This document shows positions 11,601 to 21,995 of a stretch of DNA of 64,000 nucleotides, piece after piece (within the stretch, counting starts at the first letter, position 1; every line of letters begins with the position of its first letter). This DNA is from Diplosphaera chodatii (lineage: Eukaryota > Chlorophyta > Trebouxiophyceae > Prasiolales > Stichococcaceae). The position numbers were made by a program, and so were the translations under genes. The notes under the pieces are model-generated. The model was not told the origin of the DNA and made no database searches. It saw only the letters and a program-made list of their open reading frames with translations. The stretch is from assembly GCA_032358165.1 (NCBI GenBank), contig JAALGY010000059.1:372001-436000 (forward strand), read 5' to 3'.

Positions 11601-13950
11601 TACTTGTATCGCCCCACCCGTCGCCCAAGCGAGGAGCGTCCAGACAGTAACAAACAGCTATTTACCATGCTGGACGTGCACTGTTGCAGAGCGTCGTCCC
11701 ACTGCTGGTGTGCAGCAAACACAGAAAACTGTCCTCTGTGGCTTTCCCCTGCAGCTGCTGGAGGTCCCGGCACTGCTAGATGTCGACTCGCCCTGGCGGG
11801 AGCTGGGGCCCCCTGCAGCGAGCGGGAGTGGCGTTGGAGCCCCCGGCCTCAGCACAGCACGCGGTGCTGAGGCGCCGCCACCGCATGGCTCCATCCCGAA
11901 CGACGATGAGCAGGTGGGACTGAGCTGGGTCTGCAGCTTTGAACACAGCGTGCTCAGCAGCACTCGGGGTGGCGTCCTACGTCCGTGTGCGGGCGGGCAG
12001 CCACCGCAGACATCATTGACAACCAGGTCCGCCACTGAGGACCAGCTGACCGTGTCGCATGGTGTGTGAAGGTGCAGTCCCCACGGGCGGGCCCGTTCAC
12101 TGCCGCGGGTGATGAGCGCCTGGCCGACACAGCCCCGCCCGGCAGCCCTGCAGCCTATGACGCCACAGCAGCCGCGGGCCTCCGCCCACAGTCTGCCGCC
12201 CAGTGGCAGGGCCCTGACATGCGGCGCTGGTCGCAGCAGTCGGCCGGCAGCAGTGCCTCCAGCGCTGCAGGTGCGTGGACGCCGCACCGTCGCGCTGAGC
12301 TGGCTGCATGCTGTATCCTGGTCCACACTGGCGTGCAGCTCGCAAAGGGTTGCAAGTGTGCTGATTACAGCGTGCATCTTCATGCCAGAGCCACATGGTT
12401 ACGTGAGGGCATGCGTTTTCCAAGCTTGTCATGCCAAGCACGTGGCTTTACTCCACCCGACTGGACTGTCCAGGCGCTCGCCGGCAGGGGTCCCCAGACC
12501 GGCGGCCAGTCAGAAGCAGCGCGTACAACCGGCATGTTGCAGCGCTCAGGTCTGTGCCTCCTACGCTCTGCACGCATACTGTCTTCCGCTCCCCGTGCAT
12601 CCATAGAACCAAACCAATACATTGGCCTGACTGCCGCTGCCCTGCCTGCAGCAAGGCTCATGCTTCTGTCATCGTTGTGCAAGCCCAACAGAGTGGACGC
12701 AGCTCAAGATTCACGGCCTTGCATCACGCCTCTGCAGCGACGAGTTCCGTGGCATCGCGAAGCGGCTGGGCGGGTCTCCACCTGCTCCCACTGCTGCAGG
12801 TGACGTGACGCAGCGGGCATTGCTGACACCAACAGAGCCAAGCACACCCGCAGCAGAAGCCATCGCTCGCCTGGACCAGCACTCTGGTAGCGTCAGCAGC
12901 GCACAGCAGCCAGGCGGCGCCGGCAGCAGCAGCGGCACAGCAAAACCCGGCCACAGCGCCCCGCATGCTGCACCAACCATCATCACGGTGGTTGCAGAGA
13001 GCGCTGCACAAATGGGAAGCAGCGGCCCTGATGCCATTGACGCGCAGCTGGCAGCTCGGCTAGTGGCAACCTCGAACGACCGCATCATTGACAACGGCAC
13101 AGGCGGCCACCCTGGGCAAGCCCTAAACCCTGTGGTCGTGGCGGCTATCAGCACGGTGGCTACCCGCCCAGCTGCAGATGCGGACCTGGCGCCGCCGACG
13201 CCTGGCAAGGGCGGCGGCCCTGTAGCGAGCGCGGAGCACTCGCCGGCGGACACTGCGACGCTGGGGCCGTCCACCCCCCCTGCACCGGCGCCCCACCCTG
13301 CAGCGTTCCGCGCCGCCAACGAGGACAACGCCCGCAGCGGCGCCAGCTCCGCCGGCGCGCAGCCAGAAAGCAGGAAGCATCACGCCCGGCCCGGTGGCCT
13401 CGCGCAGCCCCGGCCGCCGCGCCACACCCGCCGGCAGTCCAGCCCCGCCACCGCCAGCCCTTGCAGGTAGATTTCCATTCAGACGCGCAAGCCTTGGCCC
13501 GACAGAGCATGGCTGCCAGGTCAGCTGCTCAGCAGAGTGTTACCCTGCGCGTGTGGTGTGACCGGACTGCAGGTGTGTTTGGTGCTAGAAACTTCAGTAA
13601 CTATAACAAATGCACATGCAGTTATGTACGAGGGTCCTGAAGGTGCACCCTTGTGCTGCAGGTTGGCCGCCATGCCGGAGCGCAGCCGCCTCACCAGCCG
13701 CCGCGGCAGCGCCGCCGATGCAGCTGCCCTGCGGCGCCAGCTCAACTTCATCGGAGGTAAGATTGGGAACGCTTGCGGAAGGGCTGAGCATGACACACCC
13801 TCCAGGCCTCCCTTGACTGGCAATGCAAAAGATTGCATGCTCTCGTGCCATTGCTGTCAACCCTTTAAACATTGCTGTCTGCATTGTTGCAGGGAATGCC
13901 GGGGCGATTGACAGTAGGGTCTTAGTCCATGAGCGGCCACAGTGGCGGTG
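5607..13950 (+). CDS. Armadillo plus ankyrin repeat protein
   Basis: The gene has about 20 exons and roughly 1,100-1,200 residues. Exon 1 is 5607-5699 (MEAPHGRQWAHLPGLL...), followed by 5975-6168, 6483-6654, 6835-6961, 7137-7243, 7423-7562 and about 7716 onward. The first third carries armadillo-type helices: the junction AIR/DAGGIEALTRLA, then AAGGVPAAVALLAF, FQAAGGLAALADLV and VQAAGGVAATISVL. An acidic Ser/Gly-rich linker (8310-8573) follows. Ankyrin repeats come next: DDKGPLHWAAQFGEAATL and DAAGNTPLHLAAINSHQ at 8741-8886, and ECLQLLLWGGADAMAF at 9068 onward. The later part is helical and basic (10869-11454), then a long Pro/Ala/Ser tail (12651-13466). Last exon: 13894 onward, ending at TGA 13950. 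Both repeat types are protein-interaction scaffolds; no enzymatic domain is visible and no partner can be named. Exons are joined at canonical GT-AG sites in phase where checked; middle exon borders are approximate. Confidence 0.8.
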
Positions 13951-14496
13951 AGGAGGCCTTGGCGGCTTCTTTGGGCACCTTGGAGGCAGGCTCCCGGCCA
14001 GCACGTGTGTGATGGCGAAAACGTCACGGATGTCCTTATCTAGCCGTCACTTAGGTAACAGCTAGGTAAAGGGGCCGGTGGTATGTCACTCAACTTGATA
14101 TTGCGGCAGTGCTTAACGCTGCGCTAGGCGCTTAGCATGGTTATGCTGATGTACGCTATGCTTTCCAGATGAGTTCAGGGTTGCAGTGGTTGTCAGCTGT
14201 CAGCGAGCATTGTCGATCTTTGTGTACAGAGAGACAACCTGCATCCTGACCACCTTGCAGAGTCACAGAGCTGCACCCACCAATGAGGGTCATCGGTCTG
14301 CAGGCCTCAAGCATTTCTGTACAGGGCGGCCCAGGAGCCATGTTTCAGCTTGCAAGCCAGAACGATGCATCCATCACATCCTCACTTACGTGAATAAGCT
14401 TCATGCAAGCCCTCAGCAACATCGCAAATCGACTGTTATCGCTGCAACCTGCTTGAGAGGTTGCCCTGGCCGCAAGGTGCACGTCCTCTGCAGCAA
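13951..14496. other. Intergenic spacer between two plus-strand genes
   Basis: This spacer of about 550 bp holds the 3' end of the ARM/ankyrin gene and the 5' leader of the next gene. Nothing specific was recognised. Confidence 0.4.
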
Positions 14497-17400
14497 ATGT
14501 TCAGGACTGCGCAGTCTGCACGGCTACTGGCGCGGATCCAGGGCCTGGCCGACGCTGCAGAGGGTTCACAGATCTCCAGGGCAGTGGCAGACGCGCTGCG
14601 ACTAGCCGCATGCAGCTGCCTGACTGACACACTGGCCCAGCAGCCACTGGTGCGGCCGGCATGCAATGGGGCTGAGCGGCCGCTCAGCACCGCTGGGAGG
14701 TTGCCGGATGAGCGCTCAGCCTCCTGCACGCCGCCTTCAGGGCTGGGAACCGCCAGGCAGCTTGCCACACAGGCGCGCGGCGGTGCAGACTTTGATGATG
14801 ACGACGACAACACTGAGGTGCGCTTGTGGCCCCATCAGCTCACCTAACTGCCCCATAGTCGGTGTTGTACAAGCAGAGCTCGTCTGCACAGATTTCATCT
14901 ATAAAATATTAATCTCCGCCCTTTCTCGCCAGGCGCTCCACAACACACGGCAGTGATATCGCACTCATACACACTTGCAGGTCCTCACCCAGGCCGACTT
15001 GTCGGGGCTGCGGGAGCTCATCGAGAGCGGCGAGGCGACGGAGGAGGACGCCGTGCGGTGGCTGCACGACAACATCGAGAAGTACAACATCTATGCGCAG
15101 GTGCTGCGCAGCACCGCCCCGCTTCACTGGGTTTTGGGAACAGTCAGACGACCCGCAGGGGTGCCTCATTGCAGCTTGCACTGCTCCATGGCACAGACTG
15201 CGGAGGTGAAGCGCGTCACCTGCGCCTGGCAAGGCAGCCCATATAGCAATGGAGCAAGTGGCTGGGCAGACGGCCATGGCGAGCAGCCAGCAGGGTCGTG
15301 ATGTGATGCGAACTTTGGGACGCTCTGCAGATGCCGGCTGGTGCAGCAGTGGGGCACCCAGCGGCGGGGATGGTTGACGTGCAGATCCAGCGGATGGCAA
15401 CAACTGCTGTTCAACTCTACATGCCCGCACCTGCTGCTGCAGGCCGGAGCGGCGGTGGAGGAGGCGGCAGCAGAGATGGGCGACGCGTACCTCACAGAGC
15501 GGGAGAAGCAGGAGATCGCCGACTCCAGCGACTACAAGGAGGCGGCGGACTGGCTGCTGGCGCCAAGTGAGTGCTCTTTGATGACTGCAGATAAACAGCC
15601 AGAGCGAAATGCGATCAAGTCGCACTCAGCCTCATCTTGGCTCCGCTGAGAATGATGGTACCTCCAGCAACACCTGAAAGACTGGAGCTCGTGTGACAAG
15701 CACATTGCGAATCAGGGAGGCTGCCAGCTGACGGGTCAAATTTGGACACGAGCAGAGTTGGTGGTGCTACATCAGGCCTGCTGTGTAACACGTGCGGCAA
15801 GATACGTTTGCCGTGGTCGTCTTCGTGACGTCATGCCTTGCAAACGCAGGGCCTGAGCGAGCGCCGCCGATGCGGAACCTGGCAGGCATCGGGCGTGCGG
15901 GCTGGCAGCTGCTGGGGGTCGATGAGGAGTTTGGGACGCCGGTGATGGCCCTGGACCTGACCGGAGGCCAGGTGCGCAGCTGGAAACTGATGTGCCGCCT
16001 AAGCATGCTACGACCTGCAGCACGACAGTAGTAGTTGCCTCCTACTGGGTGTGGTACGCATCTGTACACTCCACCGCTTGTACACTCCGCACCCCGCCAG
16101 CATGCTCAGCGGCGTCTCCGCCATCCGCAGGTGCCCGACAACGAGCAGAACGCGCTGCTGAGCGACGAGGCGAAGAGCTTCATGGCAGTGCTGGCCACGG
16201 AGTTCCCCGACATGTGCGTCCCCGAGAACACCCTCCAGGCGCATGCAGCTGTGCACATCTTGCTGACGGGCCCCGTGCCCGGCAAGCTCGACTGCCCACA
16301 CCAGTTGTGTGAGCCTCCCCGGCTGCACGTGTGCTCAGCGGGGAGCACTGTGTCGGTTCTCATCAGGTGTGCCGTGGTTTTTTTACTCATGTTGTTCTCT
16401 AATTCTGGCCGTGCAGCTGTACGCCGGCCTTCCTGGCGCAGCTGTTCCGCATCCGGCAGCAGCGGGTCATGGCCATCCTGGCGCTCAAGCAGCTGGAGGC
16501 GCAACAGGACGCAGAGTACCTGAAGGTACTTTGGGCTGGGAAGGCAGATGTGACTGCGACTTGGACATGGCGCCAGATGATGAACACCTGTTGATCAGGC
16601 CACCTGGCGCCGAGTGCAGAACGCTGACAGATTGGCCTGTGCTGTTTCGTGCAGGAGCTGAAGGCAGAGGTAGCAGAGGCAGAGGCAGCAGCAGAAGCAG
16701 CTGAGCAGGATGCGGCCTCAGATCAGCAGGCCGCTGGCGCCGCAGCAGCAGACGGCGGCGCACCGGACAGTGCTCCGATCGTCGAGGCGGCTGCCGCATC
16801 GCCAGCAGATGAAGGCAGCGCCACGCACAGCAGCGAAGGAGCAGCCACGCCGCCTGCGGCAGCAGCCGGCTTAGAGGCTGGTGACGATGCAGCAGTCGGA
16901 GCGGCAGACACAGGCGGGCAGGCAGCTCCACCCGAGGGTGGGGAGTCCGGGGAAGCTGATGCGCCCAAGGGCGGGCGCGTCGCCAGCCTGGGCGACTTCC
17001 AGAGCGAGCACGAGCTCGAGGAGTTCATGGCCAACATGCACGAGGCGCAGATCCTGGCAGAGGTGAGCACTCTGCCAAATTAGATGATGAACAGTGGGCT
17101 GCGTGGCGCCTTCAATTCTTCGGGATGTATTGCAGCTGTGAGCTGATACCTCTCGTCTGCAAGCTGGAGCTTGCACCCAACAACCAGGGTGCATCTCCCC
17201 CGGCCGAACTCGCAGGTTTCCGTCGGTTGCAGCGGACGACCTCTGGGCGTGTACATCCGGCAAAGCAGAAACATCGGCACAAGTTCCCCTGCCTGCACCT
17301 GCAGGTCCAGGACATTGCAGAGAACGACATCTGGGAGTGCATACACGCGGAGGGCTCTGACGAGCGGCATGTCGAGCTGCTGCCCTCCATCCCAAAGTTC

Positions 17401-18448
17401 AAGGTGTGGGAGCGTCTCATGATGAACCCACTGCTGGGCCTGCACACATAGACCGTGTGGCACTCATGCAAGCACAACGTCGAGGCTGGCTCTGCTTGCT
17501 AGCAGGGTGTAGGCAAGAGCGCAGTGTGTAGGCCAGAGCGGTGCTGACTGACGACCGCTGCACGATGGCTCGATGGAGCAGCAGCACCGCTGTGACACCA
17601 TTTCGCTGCATCAGCTCGCTGAAAAAAACCTTCCAGCTGGTCAGCAGGAGGGCGCGGACGGACAGCTGGTGCACGACGGCCTGACAGAGGCGCAGCTGCT
17701 GGTGCTGGCTGAGATGGAGGCGGAGGAGGAGGAGAAGCATGCGGTCGCGGAGTTCAAACGGCGCCTGGACTTCAACATGCGCTCGGTGCGCACCCCAGCC
17801 GCGCACTTCAGGGGCTAGGGTTTCACTGCTTAGGTATACTTGTGGCCCTCGGGCGCCTGTGGCCGCCCGGGCTGGCTGTGCAGCTTTTGATGCTGCACTG
17901 CGACGGAGTCGTGGAGGTCTACTGCTTGTGTGCACCCTCCGGGCAGAGTAAGTGCCGCTGCCAGGTGCTGCAGCATACAGTTTTCACAGGTGCACACTGT
18001 CAGCGCCAGCAACTTTGTGCTCTATGTCGTGCGTGCGTGCGTGCTGTGCAGTCGGCGCCAGACGTGCCTCGGGAGAGCCGCATCACCCGGTCGCCCCCGC
18101 GGCCACAGGACGGCTGGACGCTTGTGGTGCAGCCGCTGTCGCGCCGCCGCAATCAGGTGAGCAACAAAACAGCTCTCTGGACCTGTCTGCCATTAATAAG
18201 CGGTGCTGTGCCGATGTGCAACTCATCACCACGTTCCGCATGCACTGATTTTCCTCGGCGGAGTTGGGCTGCCCTTGAAGACCTCTCATAGCATTGCATG
18301 GGATATCTGCCATGTTTACAGCGTTTGGATGCAGGAACCGGCATCAGCATACGCAGCAGAGCCCAGCGGCCGCGCGCGTCGGTTGACAGAGTCCGAGGCG
18401 GTGACCCTGCAGCGTGGCAAGCCGCTGCGGAGGCGGCGGCAAGTGTAG
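14497..18448 (+). CDS. Probable mitochondrial protein, Bot1p/mS35-like (tentative)
   Basis: The start at 14497 gives MFRTAQSARLLARIQ, a basic, Ser/Arg-containing amphipathic N-terminus typical of a mitochondrial presequence. In-phase exons: 14497-14817, 14981-15100, 15443-15566, 15850-15971, 16131-16366, 16417-16525, 16655-17062, 17305-17403, 17645 to about 17780, 18052-18156 and 18335-18448. The exon at 16417 encodes FLAQLFRIRQQRV then MAILALKQLEAQQ, which resembles the 'RVEAILRLKE' motif I recall for the eukaryotic mitochondrial regulator family (Bot1p, mitoribosome small-subunit related). The exon at 16655 is Ala/Glu-rich. The tail is basic and ends RGKPLRRRRQV. An alternative end at 17818 (AHFRG-stop) arises if the intron starting GTGCGC near 17784 is not removed; splicing to 18052 keeps phase and gives a longer product. 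Family assignment rests on one motif plus the presequence and is weak; that this is a gene is well supported. Confidence 0.65.
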
Positions 18449-18981
18449 CATCCCGTGCGGATGTCGCCAGAGGCCTGGCTTGCTGGCAATTTGCGCATGC
18501 ACCTGAGGAGGCAGCAGCTCCGCGCCCAAGTATGAAGCTTTTGCAGACCACTGAAAGTGTCAAAGGGTCTACGACATGTGTTGCTGGACATGTGCAAGCG
18601 GTCTTTCTCGGCAGCCGTTGTGTTGGCACGCCTTTTGAGCCGTGCCCAATAGGTAACCCCGGTCTGGTTCTGCTTCCTTTCGCTGATCGGGCTCAGCTGC
18701 TTGGCATGTGCTCCCCGAAGCATCACTCCGCACATCCCTCTTTGCTCTGTGATTCCGCACATGATCAGCTTGCAAGCATCGCGATTGACACAGAAGGCAC
18801 AGGGCTGCGTCTTCAGATAACGCTGACCAGATCGCTTCGAGGTCAACAGTCTCGATCTGAAGCCAGTCGTGCTGTGTCAGCAAGCCTCTGATTAACTTCT
18901 GCTCTCTGCTCGGGCTGACGACATTCTGCTACGTTATAACATTCATATTGCGAGTGAAGCGTGGCTGCAGTGGGCCCAGCG
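18449..18981. other. Intergenic spacer upstream of alpha-SNAP
   Basis: About 530 bp between a gene end and the alpha-SNAP start. An open frame overlaps it on the plus strand but has no recognisable features. Confidence 0.4.
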
Positions 18982-21494
18982 ATGGGTGACTATGCAGCCA
19001 AGGGCCGAGAGTATGTGGACAAAGCAGACAAAAAGCTCAAAGGCTTTAGCCTGTTCACCAGCAGCAGCTCCAAGAATGAAGATGCAGTTGAGCTGCTGGA
19101 GCGCGCGGCCACCCAGTTCAAACTGGCGCAATCATGTGAGGCGCTGCGCCACTCCCGCGCTCTCAACAATCTGGTTCCTGTGAAATTTAAGCAGCTGGTA
19201 TCTGTTGTTTCCAAGACCGATACGATGCCGTAAGGCATCGTTGGTCCTGGCGAAGTGCAGTCATGTTACTTTGTCAAGGCTGGGTTATAGCAAGCGCATG
19301 CCAGGACACGATCATTGCTCTCCTGACGCATGTCCAATGCGCAGGGGAGGAGGCGGCGCAGGTGTATCGGCGGCTGACCGAGCTGCACCTCAAGCTGGAC
19401 AGCCGCACCGACTCGGCCGCAGCCTGGGTGGAGGCGTCCCGTGCATACAGCAAGGCCGGCAACACCACAGGTGCCATGAAGCGGCACCATTCTCCACGCC
19501 GCCTGAGGTCGCCTGTAGGCCGGCACTCACCTGCCTAGTGGTATCAGTTTGTAGCGTCAGGCTGTATCCTGTCAGTTCGTGCGCCTGCTGTGCGCCTGCT
19601 GTGTGCTGAAGCTGAGGACGCTTTCCTGCAGAGTCGGGCGTCAGCCTGCGGAAGGCGATCGAGCTGTACACGGAGATGGGGCGGCTCGGCATGGCCGCCC
19701 GCCACATTAAGGTGCTTCGCAGTTTGAGTTCTTGCGTGAGCTTCATGGCCCTGCGATGACAGGCACCACATGCAGGAGGTCACACATGGCGAGCCAGTGA
19801 CACATCACATCGGATGGTCACTTGAAGCTGTGGTGCCAAACCTGCATGTGAGCACACATGGTGCTGATCTCGACACCTATATGCGTCCGTGGGTTGCCTG
19901 GGACACGGGGTTTTGCTCGAGGATACAAGACATCTCAGAACATTTGGGTAGTGGATCCCAAACTGCGTGGATCCCAAATTGCGTGGATCCCGACGACTGA
20001 CAACGCATGGCATATGTATCCTGCGATGGCAGGCGCTGGCAGAGGAGGTGGAGAAGGGCGGCGACAAGGGGCAGCATGTGCACGCTCGATTGGGAAGATG
20101 TCTGAAGTGGGTTTCCCTTTGCTGACAGGCGCTGGCGGAGGAGGTGGAGAAGGGCGGCGACAAGGGGCAGGCGGCGCAGCTCTACGGCCAGGCGGCGCAG
20201 CTGTTCGAGGCGGAGAACAGCACCTCGGAGGCCAGCAAGTGCCGGCAGAAGGTGGGCGCCCGGTGCTGTCCCATCTGCAGGACATTCGCCGCTGTTGCAA
20301 GCAGATGGCAGATCAGCGCATGCCTCCGCCACTGCGCATCTGTCCTAATCAGACTGCACTCCGGCCGGCAGGCGTCCGAGGCCGTGCCGCCGCCTGGAAC
20401 GCCGTCCCAAGTGCTGTCAATATGACGCCATGCACAGCTCACCAGTCGTACAAGCCCCGCAGGTGGCGTTCTTCTCGGCAGAGGCGGGCGACTACGCCAC
20501 GGCGATCGGCATCTTCGAGGACGTGGCAGCTGCGGCGGCAGAGAACAACCTGCTCAAGTTCTCCGCGCGGGGCCACCTGCTCAATGCCGGCATCTGCCAC
20601 CTCGCAGGTCTGTTGTGACACCTTATGCTGTGGGATACTCTGGGGACCGTCACCTGCTGGCAGCATGTTCGAAGTAGTAGCAGAAATGATATTGCCCAAG
20701 CTTTTGGGGACCATCCAGTAAAGTATGTGGCTGGCATGCCAATTGCAGGGTCGGACCAGATTGCAATCCAGCGCGCCATCGAGAAGTACGAGGACATCGA
20801 CCTGCAGTTCGCCGGCAGCCGGGAGGGCAACCTGCTGCGGGTGCGCCCTTGCACGCTTGCGCCTTTCGGTTGCCACAGTGCAGCGTGGCAGCTGCATACA
20901 GCTCCTGGAACAGTCGTCATTCAGTACCACCCAGCCAAAGGGTGCTGACATGCCGACGCACGTGCTCCACCCTCACGGCCACACAGCCGCAGACGACCTG
21001 CGGTGTGTGCTGGCAAGTGCGTTGGTGCTGTCCACAGGAGCTGGCGGGCGCCATGGAGGCGGGGGACAGCCAGAAGTTCGCCGACGCGCTGGCGGAGTTC
21101 GATTCCATGACGCGGCTGGACGCCTGGAAGACGTCGCTGTTGCTGAAGGTGTGCAATTCTATGCTGCGATGCTGCTTTTCGTTTCCGCCCAACGCCTACC
21201 GCCACTCTGTCTGCTGGAGTGTGCGTGTCCTGCAGCATGACCAGTACAACATGTGTTGCCATGTTGCCACTGGTCATACGGAGGCTCTGACACTGCATGC
21301 CACCATGGGGTCATCGCCACATTGACACCAACGTGCTGGTGACGACGGTGGCCCCGCTGCGCCATCTGTGGACACATATTGGCCATCATGGGTGCTACAT
21401 CAACCTGCGCATGACGCCGAGCCGTTGTCACACTGTGCAGGTGAAGAAGCGGATCGAGGAGGGCGACGCAGACGACGACCTGGACTTGTCATAG
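18982..21494 (+). CDS. Alpha-SNAP (soluble NSF attachment protein)
   Basis: Eight exons (18982-19135, 19345-19470, 19632-19711, 20129-20251, 20463-20607, 20749-20840, 21038-21148, 21441-21494) join in phase to 294 residues, the usual length for alpha-SNAP. The ATG at 18982 gives MGDYAAKGREYVDKADKKLK. Family landmarks occur in order: FKLAQS/WEEAAQVYRRL, KLDSRTDSAAAWVEAS, LRKAIELYTEMGRLGMAARH, AIGIFEDVAAAAAENN, NLLKFSARGHLLNAGICH, AIQRAIEKYEDIDLQF, EFDSMTRLDAWKTSLLLK, and an acidic tail ending VKKRIEEGDADDDLDLS. These are the TPR-like helical hairpins. Alpha-SNAP binds assembled SNARE complexes and recruits and stimulates the ATPase NSF to disassemble them after fusion, on the cytosolic face of membranes. 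The gene converges with NAD kinase. The intron before exon 4 contains a partial copy of exon 4 and a 16-bp tandem repeat. Confidence 0.97.
19951..19991 (+). repeat. 16-bp tandem repeat in an alpha-SNAP intron
   Basis: The units are GTGGATCCCAAACTGC (19951-19966), GTGGATCCCAAATTGC (19967-19982) and a partial GTGGATCCC (19983-19991). It lies in the intron between alpha-SNAP exons 3 and 4. Confidence 0.9.
20031..20074 (+). repeat. Intronic copy of the alpha-SNAP exon 4 acceptor and exon start
   Basis: Bases 20031-20074 repeat 20127-20170 (splice AG plus the start of exon 4, encoding ALAEEVEKGGDKGQ) with a single mismatch, 96 bp upstream. The copy keeps the AG and the reading frame but runs into TGA about 48 bases after the duplicated stretch, with no donor, so using this acceptor would truncate the protein. 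It is best read as a duplicated pseudo-exon head. Confidence 0.85.
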
Positions 21495-21995
21495 TCAGCT
21501 GGCTGCCGGCTGTCGCCACAACATTGTTGACATCCATATACCCAACAGCCTGGTGCATGCGCTTTGTCGTAAGCTGTTGGTGCAGCTGAGCCTTTGCGGT
21601 GCATCGTTTCAGCACCTTGTACATCCAACTCGTTGCACGATGCTGACCAAATCGGAATCCACGTCAGGACTCTGACTCGTCTAAGATATTGCCAGTTGCA
21701 CCGCACTTGGAAAACAATAGCTGCCACAACCCCACACTCAATCTGACTACGCATAACAGCCTCGATATGACCGTGGCTTCCCCAAAGAGACTTCACGGTG
21801 CTTTACAGTTCAAAATGCGGAGTGCCGCCAACACGAAAGCAACAAAACAGCCTTTCAGCACAACCAGGAGCACGAACAGGTATCCGGCTCCAACAGCGAG
21901 CTGCAGTCACACGCATTCCTACTTGTTTTTGGGGGGCCAGTCGACACGGTTCCAAGGGCGCAGACCCCTGACGCGGAGATGGGCGCCAGCCCAGC
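21495..21995. other. Convergent 3' region, alpha-SNAP / NAD kinase
   Basis: About 500 bp between two facing stop codons; it must hold both 3' UTRs. No coding features are seen. Confidence 0.5.
21803..21807 (-). terminator. Candidate TGTAA polyadenylation signal for NAD kinase
   Basis: On the minus strand TGTAA occurs about 190 bp after the NAD kinase stop. TGTAA is the usual polyadenylation signal of green algae. A 5-base match can occur by chance. Confidence 0.35.

Noticed and set aside
12805..13470. Independent gene starting at Met 12805
   Set aside because: The same frame is open upstream to an acceptor near 12650 and fits as an exon of the ARM/ankyrin gene.
16236..16245. GC donor after CCAG at 16238 in the mitochondrial-type gene
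   Set aside because: It leaves the wrong phase for the next exon; extending to the GT donor after 16366 restores phase.
17573..17818. Separate small gene starting at 17573
   Set aside because: The frame continues conserved-phase exons of the upstream gene; it is its penultimate coding block.
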